Part shown: positions 1-12,500 of the stretch, one piece after another
Numbering within the stretch: position 1 is the first letter of the stretch
Layout of the letters: each line of letters opens with the position of its first letter
DNA from: Nilaparvata lugens
Taxonomy: Eukaryota > Arthropoda > Insecta > Hemiptera > Delphacidae
Reading direction: 5' to 3'
NCBI RefSeq assembly: GCF_014356525.2
Contig: NC_052505.1
Coordinates: 47,579,969-47,643,968 of the forward strand
Length of the DNA stretch: 64,000 bases
Program-made: the position numbers and the translations under genes
The notes under the pieces: model-generated
Seen by the model: the letters and a program-made list of their open reading frames with translations, nothing else
Told to the model about the DNA's origin: nothing
Database searches by the model: none

Positions 1-186
1 GATTGAAGCATCTTCCACAAAAATACTGTTGTCAACAGTTCTAATATTGTGGGATCAGAAGAAATATCTGTGATGAGAGTGAGTGTGTGACATTCATCCA
101 TGATAAATGTTGATAATATTTCAATTAATATTGATACAACTTTACATTATTCTCATTTTTTAGCTCTAGTTATTCTTTGTCAGTTA

Positions 187-595
187 TTGACCGAGCGAAG
201 TGAGGTCAAAGATTCAAGTCGACGGTTTGACATTTTTCTTAATGTTTAAATGTTTATATGTTTATGTGTTGCGCATTTACGGCGAAACGCAGTAATAGAT
301 TTTCATGAAATTTGACAGGTATGTTCCTTTTTAATTGCACGTCGACGTATATACAAGGTTTTTGGATATTTTGCATTTCAGGGATAATATAAAAGGGAAA
401 AGGAGCCTCCTTCATACGCCAATATTATAGTGAAAATCAGACTATAGAATTATTCATCATAAATCAGCTCACAAGTGATTACACAGATGTGTGGAGAAGC
501 CAGTCTATTGCTGTATTTCCATAAGGTCTATAGTTTCAATCAGGTACTTGTGGATGAGAATACTGCGTGAGGTCTACTGTTCACAGAACTACTAG
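187..595 (+). mobile_element. Compact copy of repeat family R
   Basis: It starts ttgaccgagcgaagtgaggt and ends in a hairpin (gttcacagaac) followed by tactag. Between them are aagtcgacggtttg, a very short atgtttaaatgttta tract, gttgcgcattta and ggagcctccttcat. The same 5' and 3' ends recur at 41831/48886 and 51004/56861, with the 3' end alone at 41830 and the 5' end alone at about 35927-35950 (- strand). No target duplication is apparent. A rolling-circle (Helitron or Helentron-like) origin is possible from the hairpin plus CTAG end, but unproven. Confidence 0.8.
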
Positions 596-1201
596 TACTA
601 GTAAGTTATGTTTGAAAAATAAAAATATAGTAGCAAATCTGTTTTTTATATACGTATATGTTCATAAAACTATCTTTAGTTCAGGTACAAAACTGTGTGA
701 GCGCTTACTATACCTCACTCAATAAGATAACTAGAGATAACATTTTTTAGAAGCAGGAATGGATCTTGTAATGAAAATTAATGAGCCAGCCATGCACTAT
801 ATTTCAGCATTCCAGTATTCAGTTTCCTGTATTTTGTTCATGGTTACAGTTCATATTCACAGGTGCCCTGTATTTGTTCATTGTTAGCCTATTTGCATGG
901 GAAATTTTTCATGATAATGTTATTCCACAAAAAATGAATAAATTTTATTTTATTGAATACTTTTTTGGATTGAGTTATTTGCTTCAGATTTCGTAATTGG
1001 AAATAAAGCATCAATCTCGAATAACCTGCCCGACAATTTGAGTTTATGATTTTGGAGCGTTTGAATCAGTGTCTCAAGAATTTATGAGTCTACAAGATTG
1101 GATCATTCAAAAGTTCTCATATTCGGCGGTAATAACACATCAAGGTTTTTATAGTTCATATAAAAAGGGACATTCAATACGAGATTGGTCAAGTACTGCT
1201 T
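596..1201. other. Non-coding, before gap
   Basis: AT-rich sequence. Short open frames at 781-996 and across the gap have no recognisable product or splice context for MON1. I see no supported feature. Confidence 0.5.
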
Positions 1202-1301
1202 NNNNNNNNNNNNNNNNNNNNNNNNNNNNNNNNNNNNNNNNNNNNNNNNNNNNNNNNNNNNNNNNNNNNNNNNNNNNNNNNNNNNNNNNNNNNNNNNNNN
1301 N
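1202..1301. other. Assembly gap (100 N)
   Basis: Exactly 100 undetermined bases, the usual placeholder for a gap of unknown size. Nothing can be inferred across it. Confidence 0.99.
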
Positions 1302-1338
1302 AACTTATTATTTTCTATTTTCCCACGCTGATCCTCTT

Positions 1339-2299
1339 CAGGGTGTTTACAAACTCCCTACCAATACTCTAGGGCATTGTTCCTGGGTAACAAACATATC
1401 TAAACATCATAATTAAATTGTCCGGAAGTCTTCAGTTACTCACACAGCGACCATTTTGCTTTTTCAACTTTTTTTCTAAATAGGCCTAATTGTTGAACAT
1501 ACGAAATTGAAACTTTGCAAATTCATAACTAGACAAAGCTACAAAAAATTATAATAATAATTTTTCACATTCATAAAACAAAATTGCGGCCATTAAAAAT
1601 GTTGTGTCTTAAATAATTCAGAATGTCTTGAATAACTCAGAAACCATTGGTTTTACAAAACAATTACAGGATTAATTTTTTTTAGTAAATTTAATTAGCT
1701 ATCGATTAGTACATGCTGCTTTAAGATTGGACCAATATTAACTGAGATATGGCAGCTTTAGTGACAAGACACCACTGAGGGTTAGTTGCAGTGCATACCA
1801 AGGCATGCAGCTAATGTCTGCCACAACAATGCAACAGTCTCTGTCTGCTTTGCATGTCATTTATAAGATATTTAAAATTATTTCAAACTGGAATATTCAT
1901 GTTACATAACCTCTTGGTCTTGGCATAAGTCTTGGCAAAGTTGCCATATCTAAGTTGATCTTGGACCAATCTTAAAACATCAGGTACTAATCGATAGGTA
2001 ATTAAATTTACTAAAAAAGTTATTCCTGTAATATTTCTGAAAAACCAACGGTTTCTGAGTTATTTAAGAAACAACATTTTAAATGACCGTCATTTTGTTT
2101 TTTGTCTAGTTGTTATAAATGATTGTGTAAAGTTTCAATTTTGTATGGTCAACCATTATTCAGAAAGAAAATATTTCGTGAAGCAAAAAGGCCGCTTTGT
2201 GAGTAACTAGAGACTGTCGGACAATTTAAGATACTCAGATATGTCTGTTACCCAGGAACAATGCCCTAGAGTATTGGTAGGGAGTTCGTGAACACTCTG
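1339..2299. mobile_element. Long-inverted-repeat MITE (family F)
   Basis: The left arm from CAGGGTGTTTACAAACTCCC (1339) is inverted at the right end (GGGAGTTCGTGAACACTCTG, ending 2299). The arms run for over 100 bp through ctctagggcattgttcctgg and gttactcacac/gtgagtaac. The interior has further inverse segments (ctatcgattag, ttttacaaaac). A diverged, right-truncated copy is at about 36840-37720. No frame for a transposase. Confidence 0.82.
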
Positions 2300-2317
2300 T
2301 ATATAACCTACTATCTA

Positions 2318-2480
2318 TTTTTCCTACAGTTACCCGAAAAAGTGCTCATTCCCGCATCAATTATAGTACGCAAAATACCTTATTCCCACACCCAGTGCGG
2401 GAATGTAGATTTGAGTGTGGCAAAGTACTTTGCCGCACTCCAAATTTGCAACATAACAACACAAAATAGTTACGGTAACA
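2318..2480. repeat. Fragment of gtaactgtagg repeat family
   Basis: It runs from tttttcctacagttaccc to gcaacataacaacacaaaat, the inverse of 5835-5985. Shared words include tttgccgcactc-like runs. The open frame here (2288-2560) is repeat-derived. Confidence 0.6.
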
Positions 2481-2560
2481 CGCTTTATGACGGTAGAGTG
2501 CGGCAAAGTATAAGAAATGTTGGTAAACCTGAATATGTTTCTGGCTGGAAAGTTTTGTAA

Positions 2561-3835
2561 AACAGCTGATTATTACCGCCAGATATTGAATAACAAACAG
2601 TAAATAAACAAGAAGTTTTGATAGTATTCAATATCAGTATTTTATTTCTATTCAAGTTATCATGAACGATTTTTCATGTGTGAGATGCCTATATTTTTAA
2701 CTAGGATAAATTGGAAACATTTATCAACCATTTTTATGATCAAGGAATCAAGTATTTTTATATCTTTATTTACTTTTGTGGTTAGGTTACTCTTGTTTCT
2801 GATACTAAGGCTGTGATTGTTATATTTTCAAAACAATAATGTATCCATTAGGTTTGAAACATAAATATTTACACTTAAAAAAAATTTATTCAGTTCTTCA
2901 ACTCCCCGAAACATCTCTACTCACATTTCCGTAGAACAACTTCAATGAATGCCATTGATGAATTAGAAACAGAATACAGAATAGATGTTATTGAATACCG
3001 TAATCAAAAACACTGGATTTACATCCCGTTTACTCAACAGTGACTTGAATGATTGAAGTTCAGCATTTCAGGTAAATGTAATGTCTATATAATATAATTT
3101 AATCACGTTTTAAATAATACAGTATAATCTTAATTATACGTTTCACGCTGCTACTGGTCGCTTGGCCAGAAAAGCAGAAAGGCCAAATTGACACGTTTAC
3201 TAATGTATTTACAAGAAAAAACAAGCTGAAACTATATTTTTACACTAATTGTGTATAATATATCATTCAGACTCAAACTTGAGGATATTTGGAACTGGAA
3301 TAAATGGTACACATGAAAATTTCATAGAATGGTCAGGTTAGACTTGAGTCTGTCCTGAGGGCTGATCACTAGCCTAATCATTGATCAGTCCTGGGCATAT
3401 TAACTTATTTATTTATTTACATTAATAGAAAAATTAAAACATAAGCTTACAGCTTTGATCACATAGACAAATTAATTAATAAAACATATTTATGGGCACC
3501 GTATAAGTATAAGCAAAGTTTTGCTGCAAAACTTTTGTGTTTTCAGATAGGAGAATATTAAACTGTTAGGCACAGGTGAAGTATAACGTTTGTGAGGCTC
3601 ATTGATGGCTCAAAATACATATATTATCCAGACAAGTGATATGGCCATTTTTACACTTGCTGATTACTTCTTGTAGATGAAGTATTATTATAATTGAATC
3701 TCATATAACTTTATAATATTCATTCTATTGTCATTTAGACTGAATTTGGAATAATTCTGTTGTGGAATGGTTGCAATACTTATTATCAGCATTAAAAAAA
3801 TGTTCACCCTCTATTACTGACTTTTCACATTTTAT
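2561..3835. other. Non-coding stretch
   Basis: AT-rich. I see no exon that could supply the missing MON1 N-terminus, no RNA gene and no clear repeat boundary. Confidence 0.5.
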
Positions 3836-4099
3836 GGTAACTGTAGGAAAAATTTAATGTGCAATATGTGTTTCTTTTCTGCACTCAAGAAATCATCATT
3901 CCGCACTCGCCTACGACTCGTAGTGCAATTAATGCAGTAATGGTCACATTTAAAGGTATCTGTAGGAAATAGTATTTGTGCAACTAGTGCGCAAAGTGAC
4001 AGTTTGCTGCACCGAAAGAAACGTTTACGAAATGGCTTCTTGAGTGCAGCAGAGGAACTTTGTGCATGTATTTCACATTAAATTTTTCCTACAGTTACC
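3836..4099. mobile_element. Foldback copy of gtaactgtagg family
   Basis: The ends are inverted: GGTAACTGTAGGAAAAATTT at 3836 and its exact complement ending at 4099, with further inverse text (gcacatt, ctgcactc/gagtgcag) inside. 264 bp, non-coding. Confidence 0.82.
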
Positions 4100-4716
4100 A
4101 TTGAATATGAAAAGTGGGTAATCATGGGTAAAATGATGGCTGAAATCCATTAATAACAACCTCTATTCATTTAAAAATTAATAATCCAATTGAAGTTGAA
4201 AATTCTCAGCCAAAGTTTTCATTTTTATTCATTCAAGAATCAGAAAAAATACAGATGGAACAAAAAATTCGCATGCATTCAAAATACACGCCAATAGCTG
4301 ATTGGGATGGCTGCAAGATGGCTGAACCGACAAGCGCACGACCTAGTGGGAAGAATTGTACCTAAGTTTGTTTCATCCAGCTAAAAAGTACTGAAACAGG
4401 ATTCAGAAATAAATTTAGACTTTTGTCAAATTACCGAGAAAAATGCTCAAAGTAAACTGAAAAATATTTATAAAAATAACATAGACAACAGAGAATATTT
4501 TTATTGTAGTAGGCTATTCTTATGTTTTTTATTATTTTTATTTATATGGATATCGAACGGTAATCATTTAACCTCAAAATTCGATTTTTATAATTTATAT
4601 TTGCTACTTTTCTCATTGCTTGCAGTTGAAATAATAATTATCAATAGAAAAGAACTATTATTTATTATTAAATGATGAGAATTCGTAAATGATGATTATT
4701 TAATTATGATTTAGAT

Positions 4717-5691
4717 CAGTGGTCGCCAAACAGTCGATCGCTAGCTACCGGTAGCTCGTGGGGTAGTTTTTGGTAGCTCACAGAAATGCTTGGGTTGTCA
4801 ACCATGCATTGAGAAACATGACTACAAAATTCTGTATTTCTCAAAGATATGAAATTGAATGTTTCAAATTTGCATCTTCAAGGGAAAGATAAGGACATTG
4901 GTGGAATGATTTGAACTGTAAAATCGTTTTCCAAGGAGCTTGAGATGTGGGAAAAGAATGTCGTCCAGTTTGAATATAAACACTTTTCCAGTCTGAAGAA
5001 AATCAATGACGAGGAAAATCCTTCACAGCACCTCAGCAATAACCAATAAAACGTTACAGTTCAGACTTCAGACAACAGTTTGATCAACGATTTCAAGATT
5101 TTAAAAGCATATCGAATATGGTACAATTCGTCAACTCTCCTTTTGTAGAGATCGATGCAGAAGTATTGCAGCTTGTGTTGTAAAAATTTTTGGTGGAGAT
5201 CAGGCTTCAGTTGAAATGGAATTTGTGGATTTTTAAAATGATCTTGTCTCTCAGATCACTTTCTACAACTGGAAATATTTGGCCTCAAATCCCCAAAGAA
5301 AAATATCCAATTATTATTCAAGTTGCATTGAGGTTGAAAGCTATGCTCAGCTCTACCTACTTGTGTGAATCAATATTTGTCAAGTATAAAATTCATAAAA
5401 AATCGATATAGGAACAATTTTTGGACAACTGCATCAGAATGGCGGCTACAACGTACACTCCAAACATCAAGAAAATACTTGATCGCCAAAAAGAGTTCCT
5501 CTGCTCTCATTGAAATGTACATTTCAACTTTTGTTATACTTTTTGCTATGAGATAAGTAGATTTCAACACTAGAAATGTATATTTATAGGGAATGAAAGA
5601 TACTGCCTTTATTCTAATATTCCTTGGTAGCTCACTAGAAGATTTATAAATGCTATTCTAGCTCACAGGCTCATAAGTTTGGCGACCACTG
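4717..5691 (+). mobile_element. hAT transposon, internally deleted, perfect 8-bp TSD
   Basis: The ends are inverted: CAGTGGTCGCCAAAC at 4717 and GTTTGGCGACCACTG ending at 5691. ATTTAGAT flanks both sides (4709-4716, 5692-5699). It holds the decayed 3' end of a transposase (see the pseudogene at 4860-5515). The family is the hAT group that includes the BED-zinc-finger/SCAND3-like transposases. Confidence 0.92.
4860..5515 (+). pseudogene. Degenerate hAT transposase, C-terminal part
   Basis: Translations in shifting frames give LHLQGKDKDIGGMI, FSKELEMWEKNV, then near 5275-5400 WPQIPKEKYPIIIQVALRLK followed by SSTYLCESIFVKYKIHKK, and after a frameshift LDNCIRMAATTYTPNIKKIL ending CSH-stop. The STYLCES...F..M.FIKNKYR block is the hAT dimerisation region. 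Several stops and at least one frameshift break it, and the N-terminal catalytic part is deleted, so it cannot make active enzyme. Confidence 0.82.
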
Positions 5692-5834
5692 ATTTAGATG
5701 AACATTATTCTTGTTTTGGATTTCTAGTTTGGGATTTTATCATAAATGTAGGGTAGCCATTGAAATGATTCTTATCTAAATCTAACCACAGTCATTGTTA
5801 CCAACTTAATTTTTGTTTTCGTGAACTAATCCTG

Positions 5835-5985
5835 CATATAACCCACCAACTATTTTGTGTTGCCATGTTGCAAATCTGGAGTACGAAAGTAATACTTTGC
5901 GCACTAGAGTGGAAAAGTGATTCTTTGCGTTCTGTAATGAGTGAAGGAATGGCCACTTTTCAAGGTAACTGTAGGAAAAATGATT
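5835..5985. repeat. Fragment of gtaactgtagg repeat family
   Basis: The inverse of 2318-2480: actattttgtgttgccatgt at the left, ggtaactgtaggaaaaatga at the right. Non-coding. Confidence 0.6.
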
Positions 5986-6336
5986 ATTCGTAATGAATTA
6001 CAGTAGCAACGAAATTTAATTGAAACCAGGTTTTTGATGTGATAACTGTACCAGTCAGGTATATTCCTAATTTAGGACGTGGATTGCTCAAACCTGTAAT
6101 TAAGGAGTCACTTCGAGTTTAAGCCCAGAGAATAAATTTGTTTTAATTATTAAATTAGAATTAATCGATTAATAGTAATAGAAATAAATATTATTTCAAG
6201 CTGTTCTTCATACTTATGTTTTTTCTCAACAAATATGTTTCTTACGTAAGAGTTATGTTAAACTGACAGATTGTAAATTATATTGATTTGCTTTTCATGA
6301 GTAATAAAGAACTATTTGAACTTGACTGTATTGCAG

Positions 6337-6580
6337 ATACGTGTACAACCAGGTGGTGAGCGTGCTGACACTGACGCAGCTGACGCGCGTGTTCGAGCAG
6401 AGAGGCAATTTCGACCTGCGTCGCCTGTTGGCCGGCTCTGAGCGACTCATCGACCACCTGCTCCACTTCACAGAGACCCAACCCGGCTTCCTCCTTGGTG
6501 CCGTCAAGTGCCTTCCTATGTCCAGCTCTACCCGCGACCTCATCAGTCAGACCATCGTCAACTCTTGTGCCAAAATAAAG
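6337..6580 (+). CDS. MON1: MON1 exon a (first exon in window)
   Basis: The acceptor is ttgcag before 6337 and the donor aag/gtaata is at 6580. It encodes about 81 residues starting YVYNQVVSVLTLTQLTRVFE and ending in AKIK. The exon is markedly GC-richer than its surroundings, as expected for a conserved coding block. Because it begins with one base completing a codon, at least one further upstream exon must exist. Its last ~50 bases and donor are duplicated immediately downstream (see the repeat at 6588-6640). Confidence 0.93.
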
Positions 6581-9500
6581 GTAATAGTCCTTCATCAGTC
6601 ACACCATCGTCAACTCCTCTGCTAAAATTAAGGTAATAGTCCTCTACAGGGCCGGATCCAGGGGGGGGGGGCAGCGGAGGCATCTGCCCCGGGCACCGAG
6701 TTAAAGGGGGCGTCAAATTATAGTCGCCATTTTCTTATATAGGTAATAAATGCTTTAGGCGTTTATATCTGACGTAATTGTTAATTTGAAGTCTCAATAT
6801 ATTATAGTCTCCGTGCACATTTTGAATTTATTTCACTCATATATTTTTGAAAAACCATCAGAACAAAATAACAATTATTTTTATAGCCGCAGTATACTTC
6901 CGCTGTATGAGCGTGGCACAGCAAAGAAAGTCCGAAAAATTAGAATTATTTAAGAACTTAATAAAATTATGATCTTGTGGATCTATTTTTTTCCTTGTAA
7001 CTAGAATATTTACTGCTCTATTAAATAACTTATAATTTCACTGCACAATGCTTTTGTTTTACTTAGTCTGTGACCATATCTAGATTTGGGAGAGGAATAG
7101 CAAAAGATTACATTTTTTGTCTCCCTATCATTTTGATGATGTACTTATTGTATGAATCAAAAAAGAATAATAGCATTGTTTTCAATTATGTATGCTAATG
7201 AAAATGAACTATGACACAATTTATATTATCATTAAAAATGCCTTCTAATTCAACCTCAGTTTTATTCCAACCTCGTATTCGACTAATATAGTAATAATCC
7301 CTCGCATTTTTGTAAATCGGTCGGTGAAGGTCGATCGTGAGGGGGGCGCCAAAAGTAACGCTTGCCCCCTCCCCCCTAGAAAAATAGGTAGATCCGGCCC
7401 TGGTCCTCTAGAGTGAAATTCACGTTAGTGCAAATGATACGACTACGGTATTGCAGATTCTCTGTTACCACCTTCTTCTTCTATATTATAAGTTGTGATT
7501 CAAGTCATTCCGGTATATCTGACGTAATATTAATGCTGATTCTTGTTAATGATGATCTACTCTATCTCAAATATATTTCATTTGTCAAGAAAATATATTT
7601 TCTCTTCATCTAATTATGCATTTTCATAATTGAGCTATAATATTGTGTCAGTTTATTATGTTTCTTCATAGTCAACAAATTATTTGGCAACAATGCGGAG
7701 GTAGAAAAGGATCTGTTTTGTCTCATAACAGACAAGGATAGTAAATCAATGTTAATCAGCTATTGAATTCATAACGTAGTCGTCTGGTACTTTTTGCGGG
7801 AGAATGCTCAACTAACTGAATTTTTCACTAAAGTGTAGGGAAATCGAATCGAAATAATACATACGAAATAGATCATATCAAGTCAGCAGATTTTAAAATA
7901 TTATAATAATATTTTAAGTATAATAATCAAGCAAGAAATTAAGGTTTAGGTCTATGTGTAAACAATTATTCCGTCGTAGTACAGGAAACTATCCCATATA
8001 ATTTTCAATCAACTCATTAAGAAATTTGACCTTCTGGATAATATGCTACTGGTTGCCCCAAAACCTCGTAAGTTCGGTCCTTTGTTTAGTTTTTTCCAAG
8101 AAATTCCCGTGATATTAAACAGCCAGAAAAACATTAATCGCACCTCCATTGAAGATAATAACATTTTGGAAAAGTAAGCTTAAAATCGACTTATCCATCT
8201 CAAATTAGTACTGGCTTTTGAGGAATTTCCGTGTTCAATTTACTATATCTTCTTATTATTACCAGTTGAATGTATATTCCTCTAGTGATAACGTTGTCCT
8301 CTACAAACAATCTGAAACCAATTAAACCTTTCTATCTTGATTTGATCTATTCTAGCTTTGGAAAATCATTCTTAATATCACAAATTATTTGTCAATTATT
8401 ATTTGCCATTATTTGTTTCTCTTCATCATAATAACGTAATGATACATGCTTAAAGAATAAATGCGCTACTTTACTGACATTTAAATTGATATTATTATAA
8501 TATCATACATGTTTTCGTCAACCTCACGGCTCTATGGTTATTTGCTTGGAATATCTAGTTCGATTTACTGGGGTTCTAGAAGACCGGTATTGGTTTGTTA
8601 GTCATAAAAAACCTGACTGCACATTTTAATCATACAACCTTATTTTGAAATTCTTATATGAATACAGACTAATTGGTCCTTTTTTGATTTTCAGAATTTA
8701 GTGTTTGCAATATTAATAGCTGACAACAAATTGATAACAGTTGTGAAAATGAAGAAGTACAATCTGCATCCCGCCGACCTGCACATAATTTTCAATATGG
8801 TCAACTCCTCAGAATCTTTCAAGCCCGCTGAAAGTTGGACACCTATTTGCTTACCAACTTTTGATGCCAGGTAACAATCAACTGACTACAATGAAAGTTT
8901 AACAAACTATTTAGACGAAATAAGATTTCCCATGTTGTCGACTACAATATTTATGTTGAACTTTTTTGTTGATAATGATCAAGTTTTTATAGTGAACTAT
9001 AAATTTGGTAGTTTTACTTTGGTGCTTTGTTTGACTAGTGAATTCTCTAAATTGGCTGGCTATTTAGTTAAGTTATTGAAATGTTGGGTATGCTGGAAAA
9101 TGTGGGATCTGAAAAGAAGGATAGTAGATCAGTCATAACGAGGTTAAATTCAAGTCAATGTGAATTTTTGATAATCATATTCAACTTCATTCAAGTTATT
9201 TATATGTTTTAGACATGGCTTTTTATCAGACTTATTGTTTTATATATAGTTTTATAAATCAAGTGGGGCTTCGTGATGCACGGAGTCAATATCAACTTAT
9301 AATAATAAATAATATTGCCGTGTTGCTTAACTATACAGAGTTGGTGTAAATTATGGAAACAGCTTGGCATTTATTTTACAAGGATAATTTGACAGTAGGT
9401 TTCATTTGAGAACCTATTCGATAAAAAAAGAAAACACTCAATTCTGTCGCTTCAAAATTTTGGCCCGCCACCTTGGAACAACCATTTTGAATCCAATTCC

Positions 9501-12500
9501 ATTGTTTTAAATGGGAAAGTGGTCATATGATACCGTACATAATTTTGAAACAGAATTTCATGAGAAATTCAATGGCGAGAACCGTACATCGATATCTCAA
9601 CCCGTTTTAAAGTTTCTCACATTTGAAGATACTAATAAATAATACAAAATTGGAATAAAAACATACATAGAAAATCTAAAAAAATCATCCAACCATTAAA
9701 TTTAACTTTTTCAAGTATTGGTAAACACTTATGGTAACATCTAATCACATATTTAACACTTTGAACAGAAAAGTTTGATCTGTCAGATTTTCAATGTACT
9801 CATTTATTTAATTTTTGTATGATTAATTAGTATCTCTAAATGTGAAAAACTTTAAAAGTAGTTTTTTAATATAAAAGGATTCCCAATGAAACATTCTATC
9901 AAGTTATCCGTGTAAAAGAAATATTAAGCTGTTTCCATAATTTTTCCAACCTGTATAAAAAGGCAGTATGATTATCCATTCTATGAAAGATTCGTTCTCA
10001 GTAACAACATAGTGTATGAAGTTCATTGATTTTTTCATCCATTAAAATTGAGAAATAATGTTATTAAAATTGAGGAAAGTATTTGATCTTTGATATTCGA
10101 TCTTAGATTGATTCCCGGTTCCACCAAACTCAATCAAGATATTTGAACATGGTCAAATTAGGTTCGCTTCACGAGTGCATTGGAACATATGATTTCTATT
10201 CTCACGTGTACTATCGTTAATTGCAGTGCACATTTGTAAATCGTACCCGTCTCAACCATATTCAAATGTCTTGGCCAAGATTGGTGGAACCGGGCATTAT
10301 ATTTGTTTGATCAGTGTCAGAAACAATGATTTAAAAGGATAATGCCTGGTTTCACCAAACTCGGTTAAGACATTTGAACACAGCAATGTGACCAGTGCCT
10401 CATCAAGGCCAGCGGTAGCGAGCGACATATCCATGTTAGAAACTGAAATTATTAACTAAAAGGAACACATAAGAACTGTAAAAAACAATAAGAAAAGTAG
10501 GTAATGGAATAACAACTAGGCCTATAGCAACTCAATTACACAGAAATAAACACCAGAGCAGACAACAAACAGGAAACAGAACACCTTGTTGACAAGTGTG
10601 TGGATGTGTGGTTTGCCAGAGCTCGCCTTCACTGGTCTTCGCTCGTGCACAGTGCACTCTTTGTAAACCGTACCTGATTTAACCATGTTCAAATGTCTTG
10701 ACCGAGCATGGGACCTGCAATAATTTAACAATTTTTTTTTTAATTAATTCATATTTGACATAATTTAGTAATTACTCAATGTTTGTTATTCTATTTTTCA
10801 GCGCTTACATGCATGGGCATGTTTCATATCTTTCTGAAGATTGTGAGGCCTGCCTACTACTTCTAAGCATCGATCGCGACATGTTTTTCAACCTGTCAGA
10901 AGCCAAACAGACCATTGTCGATGTAAGTTGCTGTTCAATTTTTCAAACAGGATTGGGCGATGAGGCATGGATGATTTAGAATAGCAATTACACACTCATT
11001 TTTATAATTCTCAATGGAAGCTCAATTTTATCAGTGAGTTCCTCCAATGTTCACATTTTAATAATCAAAGAAAAAACAACAACATTGATTATGTACGAAA
11101 AATAACATAATTGGAATGGCGTCCATTTTTCTCCTAACACAACTGTAGACTGTGTGAGAAATTGATGACAGAATGCCGTGCAACAGATAACCTTGCCTTA
11201 TCTGCCATGGAGGAAAACTTTTTGCACAAAGATTTGGATTTTCTGTTTTTGTAGCAAAAATTGACTGTTTGGTATGGCATTATTCAACAGTAGTTAGATA
11301 TTGCCACTTCTGGGACAACTCTTCAGCCATGTAAGATGTTCAAGGTTACCAAACCTAACCAAAACAGAACTATCCTAACCTAGCCTAACCTAACCTAACT
11401 TAACTCCCCCACCCACTAGTCAAGATAGACATTTTCAATGACTCTACCTCCTCCTGTGACATGACTCATTCAACATAGAAATTTTCAATGACTCCCACTC
11501 CTGTCACTGATGACCATGATCATCAGTCTCTCTATCAGTATTCAACATTTCTGTCTGTATGGCAAGGTTGGGTCGTCCTCTCAGCTCCACTCAGTGTTCA
11601 GTCAGTGGTCAGTCAGTGTTCAGTCACTATTCAGTCAGTGGCACTCAGCATCCTAATGTACTTATAGCTATTAAGTATAACCACTCAGCTCCACTCAGTG
11701 TTCAGTCAGTGGTCAGTCACTGGTCAGTCAGTGGTCAGTCAGTGTTCAGTCACTGTTCAGTCAGTGGCACTTGGCATCCTAATGTACTTATAGGTACTAA
11801 GTATAACCACTCAGCTCCACTCAGTGTTCAGTCAGTGGTCAGTCAGTGTTCAGTCAGTGGCACTCGGCATCCTAATGTAATTATAGCTAAACTATATCTA
11901 AGGAGATGGTAATAAGTATACAGTTTGGAATATAATTGGTTCATTATTGATCAATTCATCATCTATTTTATTAAAAAGTTTACTACAAACAGATATATCT
12001 TTGTTCTATATTCCAAGTTGTTATAAGTACTATAAGTTACACTTAGTAGCTATAAGTACATTAGGATGCTGAGTGCCACTGACTGAATAGTGACTGAACA
12101 CTGAGTGACCACTGACTGAACAGTGACTGACCACTGACTGAACACTGAGTGGAGCTGAGTGGTTATACTTAGTAGCTATAAGTACATTATGATGCCGAGT
12201 GCCACTGACTAACCACTGACTGAACAGTGACTGACCAGTGACTGACCACTGACTAAACACTGAGTGGAGCTGAGTGGTTATACTTAGTAGCTATAAGTAC
12301 ATTAGGATGCTGAGTGCCACTGACTGACCACTGACTGAACAGTGACTGACCACTGACTGAACACTGAGTGGAGCTGAGTGGTTATACTTAGTAGCTATGA
12401 ATACATTAGGATGCCAAGTGCCACTGACTGAACAGTGACTGACCACTGACTGAACACTGAGTGGAGCTGAGTGGTTATACTTAGTAGCTATAAGTACATT

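Larger units (their letters stand above)
8871..10801 (+). other. MON1 intron carrying three MITE-like insertions
   Basis: This non-coding intron holds the mariner-like element at 9334-9955, the short palindromic MITE at 10114-10294 and the related foldback at 10344-10717. I see no gene in the rest. Confidence 0.6.

Noticed and set aside
1069..1416. Open frame across the assembly gap
   Set aside because: The frame exists only because 100 N bases are read through; its flanks are repeat sequence.
5190..5556. Host gene of about 70 residues
   Set aside because: It lies inside an hAT element with perfect TSDs and matches the transposase dimerisation region, broken by a frameshift.
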